Positions 1 through 9,068 of a stretch of 64,000 nt of DNA are shown in pieces. Origin of the DNA: Leptospira sp. WS60.C2. GTDB taxonomy: Bacteria; Spirochaetota; Leptospiria; Leptospirales; Leptospiraceae. The notes under the pieces are model-generated. The model did no database searches. It was not told where the DNA came from and saw only the letters and a program-made list of their open reading frames with translations. The stretch lies in NCBI RefSeq assembly GCF_040833955.1, contig NZ_CP162133.1, positions 558,001 to 622,000 of the forward strand, given 5' to 3'. The position numbers were made by a program, and so were the translations under genes. Each line of letters begins with the position of its first letter. The first letter of the stretch is position 1.

Positions 1-1
1 T

Positions 2-949
2 ATCAACGAACAACAATTAGATACTAAATTAGATGGTGAAACCAACCTCGGTCAAGTACTAGATCAAATTCAAAAATGGATCGAAGCGAATGGTAAGTAT
101 TTACGTCACTTCACGGTGAATGGACAGGAACTCAATCGTTCTGATCTTGATTCTTTTGGAATTGAAGAAACGGAACGATTGGATTTGTATGTCGGGGAAG
201 AATTGGATGTTATTGAGGATAGTTTAGTCGAAGTAGACAATTATGTAGACAAAGTTGGTTCCACTCTTGTGGGTCGTGATTCTTTAACAGAAAAAGAAGC
301 TGAGGATCTAAAGGAAGGAATTCCATGGATCATTTCTATGATTCGCACAACTACCAAACTACTCAATTTAAATCTAAATCTCATCCAACCAATGGGAAAA
401 GGGAAAAATGTAGAAGAAATTCTTGAGTCATTACAAACAGGTTCCCTAGTTTTGGATTCCACAAAAGCAATTGAGAATTTTTTGGAAGATTTACGGGATG
501 TAAAATTGTTTTTAATGGACCTTAGTACAAGGCTTGCCGTGATGCGTTTGGATGAATCCGAACTAATTGAAATTATTTCCAAATTTGTGAACGAAAAAGA
601 TAAAGTGATCAAAGACTTTATGCTCGTGAATGAAAATTTCCAATCTGGAAAAGATCACCTGGCTTCTGAGATTCTAAATGATGCAGTAGGTCGTTTAACA
701 GGACTTATGTCTGCACTTGTTTCCATCCAAACTCGCCATACGGAACTTGATTGGCAGACTTTGTCCTTTGAAGACAAAAAACTGTCTGACTTAGTGGGAC
801 AATTGAATATGACACTTTCAAACATTGCCTCTGCTATGGAAAAAAATGACATTGTATATGCGGGTGATATTTTGGAATACGAACTTCCTGAAATCTTAGA
901 ATCGTTAGTTCCTTTCCTTTCCCTAGTTCTAGAAAAGGTAGCCGTTTAA
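2..949 (+). CDS. Hypothetical helical protein, 5' end outside the window
   Basis: The reading frame is open from base 2 with no stop, so the gene begins upstream of the window and at least 315 residues are visible. The GTG at 116 sits inside a continuous frame (preceding residues end HFTV) and is not needed as a start. The visible protein is acidic, rich in Leu, Ile and Glu, and appears almost entirely helical, with no signal peptide, membrane segment or recognisable catalytic motif. It ends in a 4-bp convergent overlap with the next gene. I do not recognise the family; a cytoplasmic role is inferred only from composition. Confidence 0.75.
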   Translation: MNEQQLDTKLDGETNLGQVLDQIQKWIEANGKYLRHFTVNGQELNRSDLDSFGIEETERLDLYVGEELDVIEDSLVEVDNYVDKVGSTLVGRDSLTEKEAEDLKEGIPWIISMIRTTTKLLNLNLNLIQPMGKGKNVEEILESLQTGSLVLDSTKAIENFLEDLRDVKLFLMDLSTRLAVMRLDESELIEIISKFVNEKDKVIKDFMLVNENFQSGKDHLASEILNDAVGRLTGLMSALVSIQTRHTELDWQTLSFEDKKLSDLVGQLNMTLSNIASAMEKNDIVYAGDILEYELPEILESLVPFLSLVLEKVAV

Positions 950-1164
950 GGTTTTTCATTGGCAGGGAATTGGTTGGAAAGCCAGTTCCCGAGCCCAAAT
1001 AAAATTCCCACACCAAACACAACAGCCCCCCAAATCAGATTCAAATTCCAACCAAGGGATTTTGTATACATAGGATCTCCTTCCGTTAAGTATCCATAAC
1101 CGAAAAGGATGGAACCTATAAGTAAAAACAATGCGGACAAAATGGAAGCTAAGGAAATCATCAC
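946..1164 (-). CDS. Small two-helix membrane protein
   Basis: This 72-residue protein has two hydrophobic helices, roughly residues 3-25 and 42-62, joined by a short polar loop (YLTEGDPMYTKSLG) and ending in a short polar tail. It is predicted to sit in the inner membrane. Its stop overlaps the stop of the convergent upstream gene by 4 bp. No family is recognised. The clear hydrophobic pattern and compact fit between neighbours make it likely to be real. Confidence 0.6.
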   Translation of the reverse strand: MMISLASILSALFLLIGSILFGYGYLTEGDPMYTKSLGWNLNLIWGAVVFGVGILFGLGNWLSNQFPANEKP

Positions 1165-1254
1165 ATGATTCTAACCAAACTTTCACCGTATGACAAGCCA
1201 TAATTCCAAGCCAAACCGTTGACAGAAGGAATTGTATCGGTTTCCCTTTCCGAT

Positions 1255-2091
1255 ATGGCCTTATTTTTAGATTTAGACAATACCATCCTTCCCTCCCAAA
1301 AAGCTTATCTTTATGCCATTGAAAATTGCGCAAGAGACTGGGAAAAACGAGGATTAGGTGACAATTTCTTGGAGTTGTATGAAGTAGCGAGGAATCAGGT
1401 AAAGGCTCAACTCAAACATCATAGCTCCAATCGTTTGCGATTGTTATGTTTCAAGTTGCTATGGGAGATACATAGTTCTACTCATAAGAATGGATTTCAA
1501 ACCCAAGATATCCAAGATGTGTTATGGATGGAAGATCGGTATTATTCGCATTTTCTCTCGTATTATGCAGAAGAAAAAAAGAAAGAGAACTATCAAAAAT
1601 CTTTATTTCCTTTGCTTGTGTCTCTCTCGAAAGAGTTTCCCGTTTTTCTTACAACGAATGAAACTCTTCGTACGCAGTTACTAAAGATCCAAGGGTTTTT
1701 GCCAGATGAATTTCGGTTCACACTCATCACATCCGAAGAAGTAGGTTTTGAAAAACCCTCGAACGAATTTTTTCAGTATGTGCTAAGGAAAACTGGAGAA
1801 GATCCAGAGGACTGTATCATTTTAGGAGATAGTTGGGAAGATGATATCTTGGGGGCAAACTCTCACGGAATTTCAGGCATTCATATTCCAGAGATGTGGG
1901 GAGAGGGAGATGAGATGAATGTTTTGAGTGTAGACGAAATCTCTGCCGTTCAGAAAGATCGAAATGCCAAGCCCAAAGCAAATCACGCAGATCTAGATAT
2001 GAATGCCCATCCTATTTCAATTTGGCGGGCATCCAATATCATTTCCGGCCTAACGTTTGCTAGGTCATGGTTTCTTCAGCGTCAAAAATAA
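1255..2091 (+). CDS. HAD-superfamily hydrolase
   Basis: A haloacid dehalogenase-type phosphatase, probably acting on a small phosphorylated metabolite in the cytoplasm. From the ATG at 1255 the protein begins MALFLDLDNT, placing motif I (DxDxT, nucleophile Asp) at residues 6-10. Motif II is in the VFLTTN stretch, motif III is the Lys of GFEKPS, and motif IV is GDSWEDD. A TTG at 1219 would add 12 residues, but the ATG fits the family, whose motif I lies at the extreme N-terminus. About 60 residues after the HAD core are not explained. The 3' end overlaps the convergent methyltransferase gene by 27 bp. Substrate unknown; subfamily resembles pyrimidine 5'-nucleotidase/phosphoglycolate phosphatase-like HADs. 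Confidence 0.8.
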   Translation: MALFLDLDNTILPSQKAYLYAIENCARDWEKRGLGDNFLELYEVARNQVKAQLKHHSSNRLRLLCFKLLWEIHSSTHKNGFQTQDIQDVLWMEDRYYSHFLSYYAEEKKKENYQKSLFPLLVSLSKEFPVFLTTNETLRTQLLKIQGFLPDEFRFTLITSEEVGFEKPSNEFFQYVLRKTGEDPEDCIILGDSWEDDILGANSHGISGIHIPEMWGEGDEMNVLSVDEISAVQKDRNAKPKANHADLDMNAHPISIWRASNIISGLTFARSWFLQRQK

Positions 2092-2916
2092 AGTATTGTT
2101 CCAGTTGATCGTTTTGAAACTGAGGGTAAACACAAGTTTGGTGAAGTAATAATACGCCAGTTTTACATACACTGCCAGTTTACTTTTACTTCCTGATACA
2201 GAAAGAATCGGCATAAGTACTTTATATTCCGGTTTTGTGAATCCACATTGTTTTCCTAGTTCTGCTAGGGTTGCCATTTTGTAATTGTTTACATGGTCTT
2301 TGGCTTCTAAGTAGTGCACGTCTTCTTTCATCCCTTTTAACTTCACCTTGAGATTGGCTTTTGCCAACTGGATAGGGAAATTGGGAGTTTGTAAAAACAA
2401 TACCCCACCAGGTTTCAGAAGTCCATGTAGATAGGTAAGAAGAGAATGGGGTTTTGGAATGTGTTCGATCACATCCCAAAGAGTGATGATATCAAAACTT
2501 TCTTTTGGTAATTTGGAATCTTGCACAAGTCCGGCATAAACAGTCTTCATTCCATTTTGTTCGTTGGCAAACTTGACCGCTTGTTTGGAGATTTCATACC
2601 CAACAGCTGTCCATCCTGGCTTTTGTGTGAGGACCGCTTTGACAAAAAAACCTAACCCACAACCGACATCTAAAAGATTGCCTTTGGGTTCTTTTAGATA
2701 GGTTTTGATAAAATCGGCATACACGGCTCTGTGAGCATTGTCCCACCATTCTAAATCATACGTTTGTTCTGCGCCGTCCCAGTATCCTTCGTAGTGTTCT
2801 TCTTGTTCGTAAGAAGAGTATACATGACCACAATTTTGGCATTCCAAAATAGGAATTCCATTCTCATTAAAAACGGATTTGGACTCAGTAGATTGGCAAA
2901 GGATACAAGATTTCAT
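2065..2916 (-). CDS. Class I SAM-dependent methyltransferase with N-terminal zinc ribbon
   Basis: The protein starts with a four-cysteine zinc-ribbon-like knuckle (C4, C7, C27, C30; CILC and CQNC), followed by a class I methyltransferase fold. The SAM-binding motif is LLDVGCGLGFF and the post-I region is DIITLWDVIEHI. This layout is common among methyltransferases of surface-sugar, lipid and natural-product pathways. The start is set at the ATG at 2916; the longer frame begins at a TTG 11 codons upstream and adds nothing family-like. The C-terminus overlaps the HAD gene. Substrate cannot be told. Confidence 0.85.
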   Translation of the reverse strand: MKSCILCQSTESKSVFNENGIPILECQNCGHVYSSYEQEEHYEGYWDGAEQTYDLEWWDNAHRAVYADFIKTYLKEPKGNLLDVGCGLGFFVKAVLTQKPGWTAVGYEISKQAVKFANEQNGMKTVYAGLVQDSKLPKESFDIITLWDVIEHIPKPHSLLTYLHGLLKPGGVLFLQTPNFPIQLAKANLKVKLKGMKEDVHYLEAKDHVNNYKMATLAELGKQCGFTKPEYKVLMPILSVSGSKSKLAVYVKLAYYYFTKLVFTLSFKTINWNNTLFLTLKKP

Positions 2917-3026
2917 GTTCGATACTGTCAGTCTAATCCTTGGGAACAAGGGTCAAACTAAAAATCCTTGATAGAACTTGCCAAGGACACTGACCAAAAA
3001 ATCATTGAGTGAAAAGAGAGGAACCG

Positions 3027-3869
3027 ATGAAAATCAACTTCACCAAAATGGAAGGGATCGGAAATGACTACGTATACATTGATGCTACGAAAAATGACAT
3101 CCGACTCACACCAGAACAAATCCAAAAACTATCTGACCGCAATTTTGGGATCGGTGGCGATGGAGTGATTTTCATCCGCAATTCTAAGTCAGGTGAGTTC
3201 CAAATGGATATGTACAATTCTGATGGAAGTTCTTCTGAAATGTGTGGCAACGGTGTTCGTTGTGTTGGTAAATTTGTGTATGACCACGGTCTCACCAAAA
3301 ATCAAAAACCAACCATTGAAACAGGAAAAGGAGTCCTCACCTTAGATTTAAAAACTGGAACCAATGGCAAAGTCGAAATGGTAACTGTGGACATGGGAGA
3401 GCCCATTCTCAAACCAAACCTTGTACCAATCGTATGGCCAGGGGAAGACCCTGTGATCAACCAAGAGATTGAAGTCCAAGGAAAAAAATATCGTTTTACT
3501 GCTGTTAGTATGGGAAATCCACATTGTGTGATTTATGTGGATGATGCGGATGCCTTTCCTGTGAGAGAAATTGGTCCCATCATTGAAAACCATCCTCTGT
3601 TTCCAAGACGCGTGAATGTAGAATTTGTATCAGTCCGAGGAAAAGACCATCTCTACCAAAGAACTTGGGAACGAGGAACAGGAGAAACCCTGGCATGCGG
3701 AACTGGGGCATGTGCTGTGACAGTCGCTTCCATTCTCAATGGCAAAACCGGACGTTCTGTACAAATTGACCTAAGAGGCGGAACCCTTCACATTGAATGG
3801 AAAGAAAATGGATCGGTGATGATGACAGGTCCAGCCAAAGAAGTGTTCTCGGGAGAAGTGGAAATTTAG
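3027..3869 (+). CDS. dapF: Diaminopimelate epimerase
   Basis: DapF interconverts LL- and meso-2,6-diaminopimelate in lysine and peptidoglycan precursor synthesis, using two cysteines as acid and base. Both are visible: C73 in EMCGNGVRC and the second in the LACGTGACA motif near the C-terminus. The length of 280 aa is normal for the family. The start is the ATG at 3027, which follows an AGAGAGG ribosome-binding site and gives the family N-terminus [15 protein letters not shown]. The GTG at 3009 lies upstream of that site. The gene stands alone between two leftward genes. Confidence 0.97.
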   Translation: MKINFTKMEGIGNDYVYIDATKNDIRLTPEQIQKLSDRNFGIGGDGVIFIRNSKSGEFQMDMYNSDGSSSEMCGNGVRCVGKFVYDHGLTKNQKPTIETGKGVLTLDLKTGTNGKVEMVTVDMGEPILKPNLVPIVWPGEDPVINQEIEVQGKKYRFTAVSMGNPHCVIYVDDADAFPVREIGPIIENHPLFPRRVNVEFVSVRGKDHLYQRTWERGTGETLACGTGACAVTVASILNGKTGRSVQIDLRGGTLHIEWKENGSVMMTGPAKEVFSGEVEI

Positions 3870-3903
3870 CGAAAACGTACGTCCAAACGTCTACGAAAGT
3901 AGG

Positions 3904-4626
3904 TTACTTTTTTAAATAGTCTACTTTTTGTAATTCACCCATGCGCCGTTTCGTTTCTTCGGAAACGGCCACCATACCCTTGTCAAGCGGTAGGTGAGCA
4001 TAGTTTTCATACTTGATCACCTCACCAAATACCACATTGATCTTTTTGTAGACCACTCTTCGTTTGATGTCGCAAACTTCTTTGGGCATTCCCATAAAGG
4101 CACGCACAAGCGGTGGGATCGGGTAATCGGTGATGGTTTCTTCTTCGGGGATGATGACAGAAGGCAAAATATCAACTTTGTTACGCAAACTAAAGGCAGC
4201 AAACCCAGAGTGGAAATTGGCAAGAGGAGCAGAGAAATCATTCTGCACCATGTAATCATGACCTTCTGGAAAAATCCCAAGCACGTCTCCATTTTTGAAG
4301 ACTTGTTGGACCTTTTTGATACTAGCCATCGAGATGTTTCCATCGATCGCCATGGGAATGGTTCCTGTTTTTTCCACGAAGTCTTTGAAAAGAGGAATCC
4401 TCGTTGTATACTCGGCTGCGATCCAAGAGATAAACCTTGGGAACACAGAACCAATCACAAAGGGATCCATATCACTTCTATGATTGCATGTGAGGATGAG
4501 CTTTCCGGTAGGAACAATGTTATGGTATCCGTAAACCGTTGTGTTCACAGCCAAATTAAAAAACGGAGTGACAAACTTTTTGATGTTCTCGACGTTTTTT
4601 TTGGCTTGGTCTACGGTATTTTCCAT
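3904..4626 (-). CDS. PlsC-like 1-acyl-sn-glycerol-3-phosphate acyltransferase
   Basis: An acyltransferase of the PlsC family, which adds the second acyl chain during phosphatidic acid synthesis at the inner membrane. The catalytic HX4D motif is NHRSDMDP (H49, D54), and the phosphate-binding FPEG motif is in GIFPEGHD. At 240 aa it has the usual length. It ends in a soluble basic tail and has no strong transmembrane helix, so it is probably peripheral. It is followed upstream by the small gene at 4628-4993, with a gap of one base, so the two are probably co-transcribed. It may be one of several PlsC paralogues, so the exact lipid substrate is open. Confidence 0.88.
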   Translation of the reverse strand: MENTVDQAKKNVENIKKFVTPFFNLAVNTTVYGYHNIVPTGKLILTCNHRSDMDPFVIGSVFPRFISWIAAEYTTRIPLFKDFVEKTGTIPMAIDGNISMASIKKVQQVFKNGDVLGIFPEGHDYMVQNDFSAPLANFHSGFAAFSLRNKVDILPSVIIPEEETITDYPIPPLVRAFMGMPKEVCDIKRRVVYKKINVVFGEVIKYENYAHLPLDKGMVAVSEETKRRMGELQKVDYLKK

Positions 4627-4627
4627 T

Positions 4628-4993
4628 TCAATCTCCTAAAATTTTTTGCCACCAGGATTTGGTAGCATTGCCACTGTTTGGTTTTCTTGGCTCTGCACTT
4701 GGATTCTCTCCACTCACATCTCTCGGGTCAGTCGTAGGGGCGTTTGGCATCCGTTTTTTCCCTACATGGGGGCTCGGCACAGTGCGTTTGATTTCCTCCA
4801 ATTCTTTTTGAGCAGAAGCATTGGACTTAATAAAGGCGCGGATTTCATCCCATTGGGGATCAAAATCATTTCCATACATGGCATAATTCATAAGATCAAT
4901 ACGATCAAAATCGGGCATGTTCAAGATTGAAAGTGATGCCTGAACAAATTCAATCCAATTTTTATTTGGGTACTCTAGAATGAGGGAGGCCAT
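4628..4993 (-). CDS. Hypothetical protein, weakly anti-sigma-like N-terminus
   Basis: From the ATG at 4993 this is a 121-residue soluble protein. The middle (FDRIDLMNYAMYGNDFD through ASAQKELEEIKRT) has the rhythm of anti-sigma-factor N-terminal domains, but the zinc-binding HxxxCxxC is absent, so this is only a loose resemblance. The last 45 residues are Pro/Asn/Ser-rich. A longer frame from a TTG at 5110 would add a hydrophobic segment, but neither start has a good ribosome-binding site. It lies one base upstream of the plsC-like gene. Function unknown. Confidence 0.55.
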   Translation of the reverse strand: MASLILEYPNKNWIEFVQASLSILNMPDFDRIDLMNYAMYGNDFDPQWDEIRAFIKSNASAQKELEEIKRTVPSPHVGKKRMPNAPTTDPRDVSGENPSAEPRKPNSGNATKSWWQKILGD

Positions 4994-5179
4994 TTCCGAA
5001 AATAATAAGGTGAGAGATAGAATCGAGTCGAAGAGACATAAGATCAAAAAAACAAACCAGAACACATCCCCATTGCCGAAAAACGTAATTCCGTTTCCGG
5101 TCCAGCCCAATAAGGAGAAAATTTTCCATTTATGTGAAGATTTGTTTTACGAGCCGAACGAGGGAAAAGAAGCTTAGAG

Positions 5180-5665
5180 ATGATGCAAAAACGAGTATTG
5201 CTCTTATTATTTTTTTACCTACTGTTCCAAAACTCTATGTGTTTGAAACTATGGATTGTTTCGTCAAAAATGCGTACGACTGAGGACGCTCGGGACAACA
5301 AATCCTACCAAAAAACGAGAAGTTTTCTCAAAGCAAAACAATGGTTGGAATACAAATTAATGCCTGAACTTTCCAAAATCGAATATGAAAACCAAGAAAC
5401 GGGAGAACTGAGAGGTACTGGTCTCATCAAGTGTTACGTTCCTTATGGGATTGGAGAAGTGGATGCGAATGAACATGAATTTGAATACATTGTGAAAGTA
5501 AGAGATGGTCACGCTGAAATGCAGATCAATAAAATCTTTTCGTTCATTCGGGATCCCAATGACATTATTTTAAACTATGGACCTAAAAATGAAAAGGTAG
5601 CCAAGGTAACGATTCGTTCTTGTTTTAGACCGTTACTTGACGATTTTTTTGAGTTTATTAAATAA
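5180..5665 (+). CDS. Exported hypothetical protein (DUF4468-like?)
   Basis: This 161-residue protein starts with a basic N-terminus and a hydrophobic stretch typical of a signal peptide (VLLLLFFYLLFQNSMC); the Cys at about residue 21 could be a lipid-attachment site. The mature part has two regions: a helical SFLKAKQWLEYKL segment, then alternating beta strands including GLIKCYVPYGIGEV and EFEYIVKVRDG. This arrangement reminds me of DUF4468-type TBP-fold exported domains, but I cannot confirm it. It faces the convergent lipoprotein gene that ends at 5676. Function unknown. Confidence 0.6.
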   Translation: MMQKRVLLLLFFYLLFQNSMCLKLWIVSSKMRTTEDARDNKSYQKTRSFLKAKQWLEYKLMPELSKIEYENQETGELRGTGLIKCYVPYGIGEVDANEHEFEYIVKVRDGHAEMQINKIFSFIRDPNDIILNYGPKNEKVAKVTIRSCFRPLLDDFFEFIK

Positions 5666-5675
5666 GATACTTGGA

Positions 5676-5954
5676 TTAGTAACCGAGAGGATTGCCCACC
5701 GTGCTTCCAGTAGAACCGAATGTATTGGTTCCAGTGGGAGAATCCGTAAGTCCATAGTAGTTTAGATTTTGTGAATTTCCATTTTGATTGGTTGTTGGAG
5801 ATTGGGATGAGTTGGAAGATGAATTTGCATTCGAATATCCATCATCTTTCAATAAATCTAAGATATCTTTTGTATTGACCAACTTGATTTCGTTACATGA
5901 TGAAAACAAGGAAGTGAGAGTCAGGAGAACCAACACAAATTTCATATTCACCAT
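5676..5954 (-). CDS. Small lipoprotein with Ser/Asn-rich spacer
   Basis: A 92-residue predicted lipoprotein. The signal peptide (KFVLVLLTLTSL) ends in a spirochaetal lipobox, LFSSC, with the lipidated Cys near residue 20. The mature part carries a low-complexity run of Ser, Asn and Gln (residues about 43-65) and a Gly/Thr-rich tail. Start could be the ATG at 5954 or the in-frame ATG at 5945; both leave the lipobox intact. No function is recognisable. Confidence 0.65.
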   Translation of the reverse strand: MVNMKFVLVLLTLTSLFSSCNEIKLVNTKDILDLLKDDGYSNANSSSNSSQSPTTNQNGNSQNLNYYGLTDSPTGTNTFGSTGSTVGNPLGY

Positions 5955-6010
5955 AGTGAATCATTTGAAATTTGGATTCAACCTTTTATTCCCTTTTTTT
6001 CGGGAAGATT

Positions 6011-7573
6011 TCAAGCAGGGAAGGAATAAATCTTTTCCTTTGATTCTCTTCCTTTGAGTTCAAATTCCCCTTCTGATTGTAGTTTGCTTTGGATCGAATT
6101 TGGTAACAAGTTTGCCGTATTTTCCGTGATCAGAAGGTTCTTTTGTAATCCTTTGCATAGACCCTCTACACGAGAGGCAGTGTTGACAGTATCTCCAATC
6201 ACAGTAAACTCCATTCGATTGGTGGAACCTATATTTCCCACTAGCAAACTTCCTGTATGAATCCCAATTCCCATCTTCAATTCCGCTAATCCTTCTTTTA
6301 GAAACTGCGAGTTTAAAATATCTAAATTCTTTTGCATTTCAAGTGCTGTTTGGAAAGCACGGTTTGGGTGATCGGGCATCGGCATGGGAGTACCAAACAC
6401 TGCCAAAATCGCATCTCCAATGAATTTGTTGATAAACCCACCATGGATTTCAATCGCGTTACTCATTTCTTGGAAGTATCGATTGAGAATGTATAACACT
6501 TCTTCGGGTGTTCGTTTCTCCGAAAGTTTTGTGAAATCTCGTAGATCAGAAAAGAGAATAGTTGCTTCTACTACCTTTCCACCTAGACTGTGTTCGTTGG
6601 AAAGTAAATAGTCTCTGACTCTTGGATCCACAATTCTACCAAATGTGTCTTTGATCCTTTCCCGTTCTGCAAGTCCCTCCGCCATTTCATTCACGGCATC
6701 ACCGAGAAGACCCATTTCATCAGAGCTATAAATAAAAACTCTTGTATCAAACTTTTGTTCTTTGATGAGTTCGGTTGCATCTTCAATTTGATTGAGCGGG
6801 TGTTGTAAACTGATCGCAAAAGTGACTGAAAAAACAAAGGAGAAGAACAACATGATGGCAATCATTTCAAATAAAACATCTGTATAAACTAATTGATGCA
6901 AATGAAAAATATTTTTGTTTGTTCTTTGTAATAACCCAAAAATTAGAAGGATGATGGGAAATAATGTGGAAGCTGTCCAGAATATAATTTGTTTTGTAAC
7001 GATTGAAAATTGTTTTCCTTTCGCATATTTTCCGAGTCCTCCATTTGGAAATACAAAAGGGATGATTAATATTTTGTTTAGATAGTTTGTTGTGGAGTAT
7101 GAAAATGTAAATGCAAAGAGACCCCAAAATGCAAATAGGATGGTGACGGTTAATAAACTCTGAGGAGGTGCTGCTGGAAATAAAGTGTCAATACGAATGA
7201 CCGATAAAAACGTAGATAACTCCCATCCAATGAATCCAAATAAACTTATTATGATCGGTGAATGGACAATTCGATGACGAGCTTTTTCTTCCGAAAGGAA
7301 ATTACATTTCTCTTTTTTAAAGAGATAATTGGAAACAGGGAGACTATAAAAAAATAAGATAAGTGTTATGATCGGGAAAGGTGCCCATGTTAGTGCAAAT
7401 AAGGTGGTATCGTTGGTTGCTCTAGTGGCGTCAAACAAGACCAAAAATCGTTCTGGCAAAAATGCAGAACTTGTATAGTTCGCAAAGATTAACGTGAAAA
7501 GACAGGCAGAGAAAGGGACAATCAAATAGATACAAAGGAATGCGAAAAATTGAATTCTCTGTTTTGGTAACAT
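6011..7573 (-). CDS. Membrane class IIIb adenylate cyclase with HAMP domain
   Basis: A 520-residue receptor-type cyclase that should make cAMP at the inner membrane. About six hydrophobic helices fill residues 1-260, followed by a HAMP-like linker (HPLNQIEDATELI) and a catalytic domain from about 335 to 520. Metal-binding D343 (LFSDLRDFT) and D387 (FIGDAIL), adenine-selecting K383 and transition-state N464 and R468 are all present. The second purine-recognition position is Thr457 (EFTVIGD), the class IIIb signature; class IIIb enzymes are often bicarbonate-responsive. No separate periplasmic ligand domain is seen, so its signal is unknown. Leftward transcription continues from the transporter at 7599-8975, only 25 bp upstream. 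Confidence 0.9.
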   Translation of the reverse strand: MLPKQRIQFFAFLCIYLIVPFSACLFTLIFANYTSSAFLPERFLVLFDATRATNDTTLFALTWAPFPIITLILFFYSLPVSNYLFKKEKCNFLSEEKARHRIVHSPIIISLFGFIGWELSTFLSVIRIDTLFPAAPPQSLLTVTILFAFWGLFAFTFSYSTTNYLNKILIIPFVFPNGGLGKYAKGKQFSIVTKQIIFWTASTLFPIILLIFGLLQRTNKNIFHLHQLVYTDVLFEMIAIMLFFSFVFSVTFAISLQHPLNQIEDATELIKEQKFDTRVFIYSSDEMGLLGDAVNEMAEGLAERERIKDTFGRIVDPRVRDYLLSNEHSLGGKVVEATILFSDLRDFTKLSEKRTPEEVLYILNRYFQEMSNAIEIHGGFINKFIGDAILAVFGTPMPMPDHPNRAFQTALEMQKNLDILNSQFLKEGLAELKMGIGIHTGSLLVGNIGSTNRMEFTVIGDTVNTASRVEGLCKGLQKNLLITENTANLLPNSIQSKLQSEGEFELKGRESKEKIYSFPA

Positions 7574-7598
7574 CGTGATTCAATATAGATCACAAATG

Positions 7599-8975
7599 TT
7601 ACTTTTTCAATGCTCTTTTTGTCAAAATCCTTTGCACTTGGATGTGTTTTGCATCTGTCAGTGGAAAAAATAAAAAAATGATCGATCCAAGAATGAAGAA
7701 AAACCCCACACCCGGTCCAAAGATCATAGCAAGCCGAAATCCTACTTCTGGTGATTGCGTTGTGAGTCCATTTTGGAATCCAATGATATCCAGTAAAAAT
7801 CCAGTGATGGCAATTCCAAAGGCTTGAGAAAACTTCACGCCCATTTTCCAAATGCCAAAGTAGAGTCCCTCTCGTTTTTCTCCCGTTTTGTATTCGTCGT
7901 AGTCAACAACATCTGTGAGAATCGAGTCCATGATCAAAATGGAACCGGCGAAGATTCCTCCAAAAAAAGCAGCAATGAGAGGTGGTCTAAGCTCACCATA
8001 AGGGAATAAAGGATACACAATGACAGTGAGGAGTCCTAGTCCAAAGATTCCAGAAAACGCAGGAATCTTTTTGCCAATTCGTTTTGAAATCCAAACCCAA
8101 AAACCAATGGATAACATTAGAACGAGAAAGAAGGGTAGTAGGATATTGATCACAACTTGTGACTCTTTTAAACCCAAACGATATTCATAATAATACAAGG
8201 CAATCGCTGAGTTAAACGTTCTTCCGATCGTTGCAATGACGAAGGCAAATAACAAAATCAGAAACATTCTGTTTTTTAAGACAGATCCAAAGGAAGCAAA
8301 AAATGGTAATTGTTTTTCTCGATCGGTTCGAATATTGTCTTTTCCTTTGGTGACCCAAAACGTGATGACAGAGGAAGCTAAAATGACAATAGAAACAATC
8401 TCACCAGCGACAGTTCGAGAAGTGATGATGTTTTCTTTCATTGTCTCATCACCTAAAGATTGTAAGATGGCTGCAGGTACAATCATTCCGATGAGCATTC
8501 CGATATTGCTAAAAAACAATCTCCAGCCAAAGACAGATGTTCTTTCGTTTCTTTCGAAACTAAGTTCTCCACCGAGTGCTATGTGTGGTACTGAAATGAT
8601 GGTCATGGCTGTGTTCACCAAAAGGTAAACACTTAATAGATATGAAAACTTACCCAATTGGGAGGAGATTTGAGGAGGAGAAAAAAGGAGAAGAACTGAA
8701 ATGGATAATAAGACCCCACCAATCAAAATATAGGGACGTCTTCTTCCGAATCGTGTATGTGTATGATCGGAAATTCTTCCCATGAGTGGGTCACTAATCG
8801 CATCCCAGATGACAGAAATGGCTAAGGCAATTCCTGCCAAACTTGAGTTTAAACCGACGATCTCTGTGTAGTATTTGAGAAGATAAATTTGAGTAAAAAG
8901 TTGAACGGCTGTTATGCCAGTTTCTGCAAACCCATATCCCATTTTTACGGGTAGTTTTAGCTTAGATTGGTTCAT
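7599..8975 (-). CDS. GPH-family (MFS) sugar:cation symporter
   Basis: This 458-residue protein has about 12 transmembrane helices and belongs to the glycoside-pentoside-hexuronide:cation symporter group (MelB-like). The N-terminal pattern KMGYGFAETG and the loop WDAISDPLMGRISDHT followed by RFGRRRPY are hallmarks of that family: the Asp pair in the first helices binds the coupling cation in MelB, and the basic loop lies between helices 2 and 3. A second loop, VDYDEYKTGEKREG, matches the central GPH loop. The substrate is not predictable. No sugar-metabolism gene lies adjacent; the downstream neighbour is an adenylate cyclase. Confidence 0.88.
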   Translation of the reverse strand: MNQSKLKLPVKMGYGFAETGITAVQLFTQIYLLKYYTEIVGLNSSLAGIALAISVIWDAISDPLMGRISDHTHTRFGRRRPYILIGGVLLSISVLLLFSPPQISSQLGKFSYLLSVYLLVNTAMTIISVPHIALGGELSFERNERTSVFGWRLFFSNIGMLIGMIVPAAILQSLGDETMKENIITSRTVAGEIVSIVILASSVITFWVTKGKDNIRTDREKQLPFFASFGSVLKNRMFLILLFAFVIATIGRTFNSAIALYYYEYRLGLKESQVVINILLPFFLVLMLSIGFWVWISKRIGKKIPAFSGIFGLGLLTVIVYPLFPYGELRPPLIAAFFGGIFAGSILIMDSILTDVVDYDEYKTGEKREGLYFGIWKMGVKFSQAFGIAITGFLLDIIGFQNGLTTQSPEVGFRLAMIFGPGVGFFFILGSIIFLFFPLTDAKHIQVQRILTKRALKK

Positions 8976-9068
8976 TCATGGTTCCAACTATTGGACGGTT
9001 GAAATCAAAAAATCTGGGAAATAAATTGTACGAACTGACCGAATCGAGTGAATCAAAGTCAAATTTGT

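Noticed and set aside
3880..3915. CTACGAAAGTAG hairpin followed by T-rich DNA after dapF
   Set aside because: The stem is only four base pairs, so it is too weak to call a terminator.
4980..5177. 65-residue plus-strand ORF opposite the 5' end of the gene at 4628-4993
   Set aside because: Mostly basic and polar, no motif, and only overlaps the opposite strand. It ends two bases before the exported protein gene, so a leader peptide is not excluded, but there is not enough evidence.
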